NCBI GenBank assembly: GCA_036172665.1
Contig: CM069870.1
Location: 67,270,212-67,334,211 of the forward strand
Direction of reading: 5' to 3'
DNA: 64,000 bases
Source: Prosopocoilus inquinatus
Taxonomy: Eukaryota; Arthropoda; Insecta; Coleoptera; Lucanidae
Shown one piece after another: positions 31,401 through 44,600 of this stretch. Numbering within the stretch: position 1 is the stretch's first letter; every line of letters starts with the position of its first letter. A model generated the notes under the pieces. It did not search any database and had not been told where the DNA came from. It worked only from the letters and a program-made list of their open reading frames with translations. The translations under genes and the position numbers were made by a program.

Positions 31401-34400
31401 TTAAGGACACATGGCAACTACTGCCTTCATAAATAAAATTTGAAGCGATTTTGTTCACCTTGAACTTGGTTCAGTTGAACGTTGACTAAGGCCCAGTTTT
31501 ACAATGTTGGTTTAATTTTGAGCCGAAGTTTAAATCCATAACAACAATTGTTGAAATAATCGTTACTAAGGTTCAGTTTTACAAATGGGGCTCAACTTTG
31601 AGCTGAGGCTTAAACCCTTAACAACGATTATTTCAACAATTGTTGCGAAGGGTTTAAGCTTCGGCTCAAAGTTAAACCGTCATTGTAAAACTAGGCCTAA
31701 GGGTTTAAGCCTCAGCTCAAAGTTGAGCCCCATTTGCAAAACTAGACCTTAAACCCCTTAGATACAACTGGCTCGTAGAATCTTAAGGACGTAAATAGTT
31801 AATGCTTTCATCAATAAAATTTAATGCGATTTTGTCCACTTTGAACCTGGTTCGGTTTAAACCTCCTTGGTACAACTGGCCCTTAGAAGTTTTGTAAGCG
31901 TCTTTCCAGGCCATCTTGATTTTTTAGCCGCGAATATATTAGTATTTAAACTGAATTATTACTGTCTACAACCCCGTTATAATAAAAAAATTAAATAATA
32001 ATAAAAAGTATAATTAATTACATAATAAAAAAATCAATATACACAATATTTTACTTACTTATAATGGCCCGTATCTCACATCACGTTGTCTTTAATTTAG
32101 CAACGCCGCAACGGTTAAATTCTCTTTCATTGTCTTACTCATGAAATTCGCATAAAGCTATATCTTTATGATTATTTTATTCGCGGTTTTTAGTTAGAGA
32201 CCACTTTAATCATGAGATGAGAATACGGTCCAATGAATCTTATTACCCAGTACAGATTGATTAAAATATTATCTGTCATATTGAAGCACGTCAAATTGAA
32301 TTGTTTAAAACGCCATCTATTTTCCCAAAGTGAAAACTAATTTAATCGAAAATCAAAAATAAGGAAGGTTCCATGATTATAATTTTTTATTACATCAAAA
32401 ATATGTGAAAGTTATGCATGTAAGAGTAAGTAAGAGTCGTTACATTTGTTGTCTGAAAGCGAACATTATTTCAGTCAAGTTTCCTCCTATAAATGCATTT
32501 CATCTTCACGCCAATGTTCTCCGCAAAATCCCGCAAAGAATGGGATTCCAAAATTTAACCTCAAAAATAAAAATCAAGGCATGACAGGAATTATTATCGG
32601 AATTAGGTAATTGAAACTTATCTTTATTTTCTAAAAAAAAGAAAATGATTGCCCTAATCGACTTTCAAAAATGCGATTTCGTCTTGATATTCTCAGTAAA
32701 ACCTTTTGATTTCTAAATCAAATTGAAAACAGAATCAACCCAAGGCGCGATAGTAAAGACAGAAATCATTCAGAGCACCATCTCTTGGCCAAAAGAGAAA
32801 AACTATTTTAATCGAATAATATTTCATCGCTACGCCCTCGTCAACAGCTTTATCTTATCTTCTATCGATTATTTTCAACGGAAATGAAAGGTTTTTCAAA
32901 GAGCGCGCTGTCCTTCCATAATATTGTTATGCAAAATTAAATATTCGAGTGGCGGACATCTAGCGAAAGTTTTGTGAAGGTTCTTATAATAAGGAAAATA
33001 TTGGAATGACATTTTGTTAACCTACAAAAACAGTAAATCGAAATGTTTGTTTATGAGTTTTATGACGCTTCCGTACTTTTAGCGTAACGTGCACACAATA
33101 ATAAAACTAATAAAAAGCATTGATGGATCGACTATAACAAGCTGAACTGAATAACATTAATGACAGCTGTTTGTTTTCCTTATTAAAAGCGCCACCTGTT
33201 TGTTAGTGATTTTCGGGAATAAAATAGATCTCATCAGGGCTAGCAAACGGGCATAGGATACCATTACAGATTTCTATATTTTACTGGTGAAATACATATG
33301 TAGACGTAAAAGCATTAAAGTTATTATTATTATTTTATTATTATTTTAGTTTAAATGAAATTACTTTTATTACAATAACCAACTGAGTTCGATTCGTGTA
33401 AGGTACGCTACTGAAGTTGGAAACAGTTGTTTTGCTTTGTTAGATCGGAATTCGCGGATTTGGAGCGTTTTGTTTGTTCGTACACTAGGGATGTGGAAAT
33501 TTCAAAAAAAATATCTTTCTTGAATTGAATTGCTTAAACCCTTCACAACAATTGTTGAAATAATCGTTGTTAAGGGTTTAAGCCTCAGCTCAAAGTTGAG
33601 CCGCATTTGTAAAACTGGACCTTAGAGCTATTGCTGGGGAATTTATTATCAGTAAAATGACAGTGATGAGAATAAAGTAAATTTGGTAACGCAACGAACA
33701 TGTTCAAAGAAAGCAAAGATCTGGTCGGCTTAAATCATCCACTGATGTAGAAGGTATGGCTTTGGTAAACTTTCTTGAGAACAATCCGTTTTCAACTGCA
33801 ATTGCAGCGAAGGAAGTTACAAATTTTCCGGCTTCACACAGAACTGCCTTCAAACGAATTGAAGCCTCAAATTTGAACAATCGTTGGGCTGCAAAAAGTC
33901 TTTCTTACCGAGACGAATAAGCAAGGCAGATTAGATTTCGGAACAACATATGCAGAAATGGATCCAGAATTTTGGAACCATGTCATTTTCTCTAATGAGA
34001 AAACTTATCAGTCGAGTTTTAACGTTTGGCTAAGAGGTTATAAAGATTCGCTGTACGATTTGTGTGTGCAAAGCATTCACCGTCCTCATGCTCATTTGTT
34101 TTTTTTTTCCAGATATCCTAGGAATTGCCGCGCTTCAAAAATCACAATCACAAATTTTTCGACGCAAAACAAAAAAAAAAATTAGCTGCAAGTCAAAACT
34201 AAGTTGTCTGTTTAACAAGCATCGTAAGTATTCCATTGTCAAAAACGCAACGATCGATATTTGTAAATTTCAGTAAAATTTCGAAACGGAAAAGAAATTT
34301 TCGACAACTAAGGAATCTTCACAGAAATTTCAAAAACCTAGAAATTTCCACTCCTTTCGCAATTTCGAAAACTGTTGAAATTTCAGAAAATTTTATTTAT

Positions 34401-35631
34401 TATTATTATTTTTGATTGTATCACCCTCTTACTAAACTTTTCAATATCTTTTTCATTTTTAGTCTGTCGAATGCTCTCTCTAAATCTATGAAGCACATAT
34501 GCACTTGCTTGTTGTTTCTTAATTTTCTTTTGAATATAACTTCTATGAAATTATCGTCTTTTGAACCATTTCTAATCTTTTAGTTCTCTCAATGCTTTTT
34601 CTCTTTAGTCATTGATCTTGCGTTATATGTATTTATTACGTAATAGAATCTCTTTGATTCTCATTTCCATCAACTTTGTTTTTTTCTCCTTTGTTAATGA
34701 ATAGTTAATTTTGCTTTTAGATCCGAGCGATGCTTCTCCTTCGCCTTTTTTTGGATTTGGGTCATCCGGCTGCTTCTTTCTTCCTCTTCTTGGATCTTAT
34801 GATACTGAAATCTGAAATCTTTCGACATTTTCTGTTCTCATTGCACCTTTCCAGTCCTTAGTCGTCTTCTTGAATTCACCGATTCCTTGTTGTTCTTGGG
34901 CGTTGATCTTCTCTCTTTTCTGCTTCTTCTTCTTTCGTCTTCTTAAATTTTCCGATTCCCTGTAGTTCATATCTTCCTTCTTCTATCTTTTCTGTTTCTC
35001 CTTCGTCTTCTTTTTTGGGTTTGCATCTTTCTTCTTTTCCTTCTTGGATCTCTTGATATTCCTTTCTTTTCTGAAATCTTTCTTTTCTTCGCAGCTCTTT
35101 CAACGCTTCCTTGTTGTCTTCTTTGCATCTTACGAGTCTTCTCCATCTTCTTCTTGAATTCACCGATTCCTTGTTCTTCTTGGCCGTTTTCTCGCGGTAG
35201 CGCGATAGATTTGATACTTACAATGTTAAGCACTTCCTACTGGAAAAAAGAAGCAACGAAAAAACACTTTGTGTAAGTTATAATAAAGAAAGAGAAGTAC
35301 AACACGTCTAAGAAAAAGAAAAGGCATCATTCTTCTTTTTCTTCTTGGATCTTTTGATATTCCTTTCTCTTCTGAAATCTCTCTTTTTCTTCGCAGCTCT
35401 TTCGATGCTCTCTGTTCTTGTTGCACCTTTCAAGTCTTTCGTCTTCTTCTTGAATTTTACGATTCCTACCTTTTATCTTTTCTGCTTGTTTTCTTACGGT
35501 AGCACGATAGATTCGGCACTTACAATGTTAAGCATCTTCGTACCGAAAGAAAAAGGAGCAACTTCGTACAGGAAGGAAAAGCGTCAAAAAATACTAAAGT
35601 TTTAACAAATGAAAGAGAAGTACAACGTGTC

Positions 35632-35662
<31 letters not shown>

Positions 35663-38600
35663 AAGAAGAAAAGGCATCAAATCAATGAGACAAATGAAAA
35701 GTTAACGAAACGTTCGTTACATAGAAGAAATTAAATGTAAATAGTGAAAATGTCTAATAAGAAGACGTAATCGAAAGGTTCAAGGGGAAGGAGACACTCC
35801 CCATCTTGGATAAAATAGATAAAAATGTCTAAGAAAGAATTGAAGGACTGAAAAAGAAAACGAAAATGTCAACCTTCATTCCTTCTTCTTAGGCAGTTTT
35901 AACTATCCAAAATAAGCGACGCATTCTTCTTCTTCTCGAATCTTCCGATTCCTTCCTCTTGAGCATTTTTACTATTTACACTTCATATAACATTTCGTAA
36001 ATTTTTCCTTTGTCTTATTGCCTCGGTTTTCTTCTTCTTAGGCATATTGTTCTTCTTTTCTTTCTTTTGATGTATTTTGATACATCTTAAGTATTTCTTC
36101 GACGTTGTTCTTTTTCTTACTCTTGAATCTTTCGTTTCCTTCTCCTTCTGCATCTAAAAATAAATGAATTTATATAAATATTAGATCTTTGCATTCCTCT
36201 TTGTCTCCACATTGTGCCCCGTTCAGTCTTTGATCCATTTGTTCTCTTATTATTTTCTTCTGGGATTCGCGAGAATAGTTTTCCCAGGACGCTTATACCT
36301 CGATATAATTATTACGGACTCTACTGTCTTCTTTTCCTGTAGATTGGAACTATAATACCGATCCAGGTTCAGGAACTTTACCTTCCTTCAATGGTTTGTT
36401 GAATATTTCCCCTATTTCGCTCTTTCTGCTTATTTAACCATTTCTGGTGTTAGCTCTTCGATTCCAGGTGATTTCCCCGGTTTTTAGTTTCTGAATGGCT
36501 TCTTCTACTTCCTCACTTTTGATCTCTGTTGTGCTTGCTCTATCTTTTTGCTTCGATTTACCTTCAGTTTCTTCACTTGGAAATACCTAATTCTTGGAAG
36601 TACTGCTTCCATCTATCTCTTCTCCTTTAATATTGTGCCATTGCCATTTTTTATTTCATGAAAGGTATATTTCTTCTTACTTCTTAGACTCTTACGTTGA
36701 AGAACTGTTTGTGATTCTCTTCATAGGAATTTTTTAATCTGTTTCCAAACTTCTCTTTTTGGCATTTTCTGTTTCCTCAGTAACTCTTTTCCTTTCTTGT
36801 ATTCTTCATGATCTTCATAATCTTCCTTTGTGTTTAGGTATTTCCTCCGTGTTACTTTCTTGTCTTTAACTATTCTGTTGTATTTCCTTGTTCTTCCACC
36901 ATTATCAGTATCTTCCTTTTTTTAGTCCCACGCGTTTTCTTTGCCACACGCCAACAAATTTAATAAACCCGAGCGGGCCCAATGAAGTGGTCCGCCGCCC
37001 CCCAACAACAAACACAACATTTGCCCAATATTAAGTTAATAAACCGAACCGTCTTTTATCGATCATGCGAAAAGTGTTTGCCCGAGATAAGCGCGCAACG
37101 GACCGTGTTTGCGTTGCTCAACGAGCGTCTGTTTACACGGCGCGGGCACAAAGAGAGGCGGCGATAATTAAATTAGAAGAGGTGGAGGCGTCGAAGGCCG
37201 TATGCACTATAAACCGATTTTTTTTTGGGGGCTGTCGCATCGCGTCGGTCGTAAAACGCCGTCAGGTGGTCCTTTATTCCTCTGAAACACGGTGTATGAT
37301 GAGAAAGGTATATCGACGAGCGCGCTGCGAAAAAATAAACGTATGTTGAATTTTGTGTAAATCCAAAAGTAAAAAACGAATTTAGAATATGACAGTATAA
37401 AAATAGGTATGAAAAGAGTGTCACTCTTCTAATAATTAATTAAATAATTAGGCTTGTAAGTGAGAATAAAAGAATTTCATGAAGTTTGTGATTTCTTTCG
37501 TCGGTAATCGCAGGTGCAAGATGATAAGTTATAAAAAAGTGTTTGCACTCAAGGCGTAAACATTGTTAACTCCTCACTAAACGCAGATTTTGTTTATGAT
37601 TCGATGGTCTTGGTCCGATCCAATGTCACCTTTGCGTTATGCTATCTCTTTTTCACGCCGAAACTTCGTTTGACGTTCGCCTGCCCATCACAAATGCGAC
37701 GTCGGAATACCTCTACTATATCTTCCACCGTGCTCGTAACTCGTAATGTAACGGCGACATATTGAAAACAGTGACGACGACGACGCCGACGTCTCAGGAC
37801 GAGTTTTATTAGAATTTTTGTGACCTCAATACTAAGTAAGGTCGATTTACTTGGCAGTTGTTTTATCGTAAAGGTGACTTGCTTAATGAAACTTTTGATT
37901 GCTTCAAAAAAAAAAAAAAAAAACGATAAAAGAATAGACACAATCATAAATATTCAAATAATTCCGTGCAACAATTTATGATTAATTAAAAATTATATTC
38001 GCGAATCACATTTTTAAGTAAGTGCATAAGGCGAAAACTAAAACTTTGCTGCAATTTCTCTTTTTTAGAGAAATGTTATGTGTTATGTGTTATGTGTTAT
38101 GCAGAGAATCCAAGTCGTAAAGACGTAAAACTTGACCTTGAATTAATGACACACTAATTTACAGCTGGTGAAAAAAGTTAACGCGTCGCAAAGTCGTAAT
38201 GCATTAACACATTTATTATTTGATCATATTTTCAGTTTTAAAGGTACACTATACTAAACACTCTTTACAATGGTACTCATTTCGTTCTTCCTTTACCAAG
38301 GAAGTGAGTAATTTGGGAGAAGGCTATTTCTTGAAAAAATGCATAGAATGTTTCCCATGTTCTGTAAAGTCTATTCCTTTTTTGTCGGTCTTTTCAAGAA
38401 TCACCCTGTGTACGAGGTCGTAATATTTAATATTTATTGTTATTATTTTATTTTTGAGAAGAAAAATTCAACGTTTTGACATTTAAACAAAAGACAACCG
38501 ACACGAAGACAGTGCGGAATTTTGAGAAACAAAAGAAAAACTAGAACGTCGCAGTCTGATTGAATTTTAAACAAAATGCCGAAATGAATTCAAATTAAAT

Positions 38601-41600
38601 TAATTGAAAATTGTAATTTTCAGAATTGTTTTAATGAAAATCGATTTTTAAACAAAAGATGATCGAAAACAAGGCCGGAATTTCAGAAGAAAAAAAAAAT
38701 TAGAACAAGAGAAAATATTTTGTGGACGCCAGAAAAAGAAATCAAAATTTTTACGTCATTATTTAAACAAAAGACGGTCGAAAGTACTCCGGAACAAAAG
38801 AGAAGAAATCTGAATTTTAAACAAAAGACGATGTAGTATTAAATTAAAATTGTAATTTTCTGAGGAAAAAATTCTTACCATCAAAATTTTGTCGGCATTT
38901 AAACCAAAAAACGATAGAATTCTAAACAAAGGAAGATCGAAATCGATACGAAAATTTCTGCTAATTTAGATCAAGCTTTAAACAAAATACGATCGAAACC
39001 GACGCGAAACTTTGACGCACGAGAACAATTGAAACAAAGAAGATCGACTTTTGCAACAAAAGATGAACAAAATCGATTCGACAGTTTTTGAAGAATAAGG
39101 AAACCGGGTACGCCGAGCTTTGATCAAGCTTTAAACAAAAGCCGACGCGAATGTTTGCCGAACGAAAAAAAGAATTGAAACGAAAGAAGATCGACTTTTG
39201 AACGAAAGGCGATCGAAACCAATATGATTTTTTTTTGCGGAACAAGAAAATCGTATGCATCAGGTTTTGATCAAGATTTATCAAAAAACGATCGAAACCG
39301 ACGCGAAAGTTTGACGCACGAGAATAATTGAAACAAAAGGAGATCGACTTTTGAAACGGTCGAATTCTAAACAAAAGACGAACAACAGCGATTCGAAAGT
39401 TTTTGAGGATTAAGGAAACCGGATGCGCCGGGCTTTGATCAAGCATTAAACAAAAGCCGACGCGAATGTTTGACAAACGAAAAAAAAATTGAAACGAAAG
39501 AAGATCGACTTTTGAACGAAAGGCGATCGAATTCTAAACAAAAGAGGATCGAAAACGATACGAAAATATTTGAGGATTAAGAAAATCGTATGATCGAAAA
39601 AAAATTGAAACGACAGAAGATCGACTTTTGAACGAAAAGCGATCAAATTCTAAACAAAAGAGGATCGAAAACAATACGAAAATATTTGAGGATTAAGAAA
39701 ATCGGATGCGTGGAGCTTTGATCTTCAAGCTTTAAACAAAAGACGATCGAAACCGACGCGAAAGTTTGACGAAAGAAAAAAAACATTTAAACGAAAGAGG
39801 ATCGACTTTTGAACAAAAGGCGATCGAAACCAATACGAATTTCTTTTTGCGGAATAAGAAAATCAATGATCAAGATTTAACAAAAGACGATCGAAGCCGA
39901 CGCGAAACTTTGACGCACGAGAAGAATTGAAACAAAAGAAGATCGACTTTTGAAGCGGTCGAATTCTAAACAAAAGACGAACAAAATCGATTCGAAAGTT
40001 TTTAAAGAAGAAGGAAACCGGGTACGCCGAGCTTTGATCAAGCTTTAAACGAAAGCCGACGCGAATGTTTGACGTACGAAAAAAAAATTGAAACGAAAGA
40101 AGATCGACTTTTGAACGAAAGACGATCGAATTCTAAACAAAAGAGGATCGAAAGCGGCACGAAAATTTTTGAGGATTAAGAAAATCGTATGCGTCGGGCT
40201 TTGATCAAGATTTAACAAAAGACGATTGAAGCCGACGCGAAAGTTTGATGCACGAGAAGAATTGAAATAAAAGAAGATCGACTTTTGAAACAGTCGAATT
40301 ATAAACAAGAGATGATCGAAATCGATTCGAAAGTTTTTGAGGAATAAGGAAACCGGATGCGCCGGGCTTTGATCAAGCTTTAAACAAAAGCCGACGCGAA
40401 TGTTTGACGAACGAAAACAAAATTGAAACGAAAGAGGATCGACTTTTGAACGAAAGGCGATCGAATTCTAAACAAAAGAGGATCGACAGCGGTACGAAAA
40501 TTTTTGAGGATTAAGAAAATCGGATGCGTCGGGTTTTGATCTTCGAGCTTTAAACAAAAGACGATCGAAACCCATGCGAAAGTTTGACGCACGAGAACAA
40601 TTAAAACAAAAGAAGATCGACTCTTGAAACGGTGGAATTCTAAACAAAAGACGAACAACAGCGATTCGAAAGTTTTTGAGGATTAAGGAAACCGGATGCG
40701 CCGGGCTTTGATCAAGCTTTAAACAAAAGCCGACGCGAATGTTTGACAAACGAAAAAAACTTGAAACGAAAGAAGATCGACTTTTGAACGAAAGGCGATC
40801 GAATTCTAAACAAGAGAGGATCGAAAACGATACGAATATATTTGAGGATTAAGAAAACCGTATGCGTCGGGCTTTGATCAAGATTTTGACGCACGAGAGG
40901 AATTGAAACAAAAGAAGATCGATTTTTGAAACAGTCGAATTATAAACAAGAGATGATCGAAATCGATTCGAAATTTTTTGAGGAATAAGGAAACCTAATG
41001 CGCCGGGCTTTGAACAAAATCCGACCCGAATGTTTGTCGAACGAAAAAAAATTGAAACGATAGAAGATCGACTTTTGAACAAAAGGCGATCGAATTCTAA
41101 ACAAAAGAGGATTGAAGACGACACGAAAATTTTCGAGGATTAAGAAAATCCGATGAGTCGAGCTTTGATCTTCAACTTTAAACAAGAGACGATCGAAGCC
41201 GAAGCGAAAGTTTGATGAAAGAAAAAAAAATCAAACGTAAGGCGATTGACTTTTCAACAAAAGGCGGTCGAAACCAATACAATTTTTTTTGCGGACAAGA
41301 GAATCGTATGCGTCGGGCTTTGATCTTTGATTGAGATTTAACAAAAAATGATCGAAAGGCGACGAACTTTTAAACAAAAACAGTAAAATCAGAAATCGGT
41401 ACGAAAATTTGAGGAACGAGAAAATCGTATGCGTTGGGGTTTGATCAAGCTTTAAACAAACGACACGATCGAAACGTTCGCGAAAATTTGACGAACGAGA
41501 AAAATTTGAAACAAAAGACGATCGACTTTTAAACAAAAGACGGTCGAAATCGATACGAAAATATAAGGAACAAGAAATTCGTAAGCGTCAGATTTTGATC

Positions 41601-44600
41601 AAGCTTCAAACAAAAGACGATCGAAATCGATACGAAAATATAAGGAACAAGAAATTCGTAAGTGTCAGGTTCTGATCAAGCTTTAAACAAAAGACGATCA
41701 ACTCTTAAACAAAAGACGATCGAAATCAGTACGAAAATTTAAGGAACAAGAAAATCGCCGTTTTTTTACAATTTTCATCGGACAAGAGTCGACTTCAGGA
41801 AAAATTTTAAAAATTGAATTTCGCATTGCAACAAATATCATCCGATGTCGGATAACATTAAATTGTTATACCATAGCGCTTAGATAATCGCCCATCGCAA
41901 AGTACAAATTTTTAACACAAAATTGAAAAATGTATCGCCCAAGTTGGCAACTGTGATAAACACATAAATACAAATGTTTGTTGACTTGTTCAGCGAGATA
42001 TCCGCCTGCCTTGGAAAAAGCTATGAGTAAACAATTTGTTGTCATAAATACACTTGTAGATTAAGTTTGATATTATTTAAGAATAATAATTTTCGTGTTC
42101 GTAATCTGAGATAACAACGGATATCTAAAAGTAATGTAAGTGGAATTATAATAATCGCGCGGAGCGTGTTTCAGCAATTTCCTGCGGCCCGATGATAAGA
42201 AGGTATAGTCAGGTGGTGGTGATAACCAACATTTAAAAACAACTCACGCCACCATAAAACAAAACCCACCAATACAGAATACCTAATTAGCGGCAATTTA
42301 AACTAATCTATGCACGACGGTTAGGTTATTTTTAGGCATTGTTAACGCGCAAAGTTCGACCTTAATAATCCGCGACAATTAAATTATTGTGAAACGAGAG
42401 GGTCACATTTTTTAAGGTGACCTTCTTCTTAAAAGATTTGTGCCCAAAAGGTACAGTTAGAATTGAAAGTGATGTCTTCCCGATAAAAAGGTAAATTGTA
42501 AGGTATCATATAACACGTGAGGCTATTGGAGAATAAACAAACCGGTCACCGTATTGATTTTTGACATTCAAATTTCATTTCAAGCTTTGGTAGGTAGATT
42601 AAAGATGTTGACGGATGTCATCTATTATTAACCGTGGTCTATTTTTCGCCATGCTTTTAGTAGAAATCAGCTGTTAACGTTGACAGGCATTAAAGTCATT
42701 GTGTATTTTGTCAAATGTCACCAAATAACATTAACGTTTCTATTTCATCAATTTGTGTTAAAATATATCTCAGTCAATGAAAATGTTAGAATATCTCATA
42801 CTTTTGGCTTCCAGTGAGCGCATGAAATTATCCAAAAAAATCTGGCAATTCTGCTTGTGACCCCTTATATCGGGGCATGTATCGAATTCTTATTTTTTAT
42901 CAATGCTTGCTTGGCCGCTTGCTCAATAGGTGCTTTCTTTCGCTCACAAAATCGTGATCCAAACGTGTTTCGATTCAAAAACAGACTTTCTTTTCTTTGA
43001 ATCTCTCTATTTTTAAAACTTGTTTGGATTGAATTATGGTTGTTTACAAATGAACTGTCAATCAAAAATTCAAGTCAGGTGTTTACGAAATTCAGGTCCT
43101 AATTATTTGAAACACGAGTTAAACTTTTTAAGCGAAAGAAAACACCTATTATGAAGAAGATCTGAATGAGAGACCTTACTTTTAATGCTGAGTGTACTGT
43201 GGTGCTCACCAAAAACGATACGGACTCTGCAATTTGCTGACCCTTACGGCAATATACAGACACGAAGGCCTGAAACCGCTGTGAGAAGTAACTAGCTGGT
43301 CAACTACGGTCAGGCCTGGTACAATCGTGATTATTTTTGCCAAAAAATAAGAAATATTATGCAAAAATTATTCATTAAATTATTTAAGAATACTCAAAAG
43401 TCGATCGACCGGCAAGTTGGACAAAAAACGCAAATTAAAAGAAAACAGAAAGATAAACAGAATAAGCGTGACAAAATTAAAAAATATACCAAAAACAAAA
43501 ACAAAAGAATACTGAAAAAAAAGTCGACGTTAGACAATACGAAACACAACGAATTAAACAAAACAAGCTGGAAAAAAATCGATGACAAAAACACAATATC
43601 TTACCTAAAACGAAATAAAACAATAAAAAAGTTTAGTTAACAAATTTGATGCGAAAATCGGAAAGCACGAAAAAACAAATGACGATTTACCAACAAATTG
43701 GACAGAAAAAACAAACTAAAAATAAACAGAATAAAATAATATGAACATTAAAAGAAAAAAGAAAAGAAAAATAAACAGAACAAATAGGAATGAAAAGAAT
43801 TAATGAAAATTAAAAAAGAATACCGCTGAGAAACGTTTATAAGAACAAAAGACGATCGACTAAAGCAAAAAACAGAAAATTAAGAAAAAAACAAAAAATA
43901 AACAGAACAAAATATGTATGAAAATTAAAAGAAAAAAAACAAAGAAAGATAAATAGAACAAATAGAAAATAAGAAAAAAGAAATAAGGATGAAAAAATTC
44001 ATAAAATACAAAAAAAGAAAACATTTTGTTAGCGCGTTAATAATTCGCGACTTGCACGGAGGTGGGTCGCTTCAGTTCCTCTTGTTTTGTTTTTAACAAT
44101 CAGGGGCGGTGTCAGGTGGGGCATTTAACAAATTTTACATAAAAATAGAAAATTAAAAAAGAAAACCGCTGAGAAACGTTTAAAAAAAAACAAAAGACGA
44201 TCATCCAGCAAGTTGGACAAAAAACGGAAATTAAAAAACAGAATAAGGATGAAAAAATTAAAAAACATACCAAAAAAAAAACAGAAAAGAATAAAGAAAA
44301 AAGTCGACGTTAGACAATACAAAACACAACGAATTAAACAGAACTGAACAAAGGTAAAACGAAACAAAACAAAAAAAGACGTTTAGTTAGTAAAAATCGG
44401 AAAACACGACTGAGAAACGTTAAAAAAACAAAAAAACGATTGACCAACAAATTGAGCAATAAACAGAAAATTAAGAAAATACTGTTAGAATTTTATAACT
44501 GAACTTTGTAACGCTGCGCTTTCGGTAGTATTTTGTTTAGTGCTTTACTAGATCATTATTTTGCAACTGGTGTGTTTTGCATATGAAATTGCATAAAAAT

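Noticed and set aside
34876..35233. Lys/Glu-rich minus-strand frames as coiled-coil protein
   Set aside because: They read through the GAA/CTT satellite and repeat with its ~300 bp period.
38961..39476. 171-codon minus-strand frame as a gene
   Set aside because: It lies wholly within the satellite, repeats with it, and has no domain, splice or start context.
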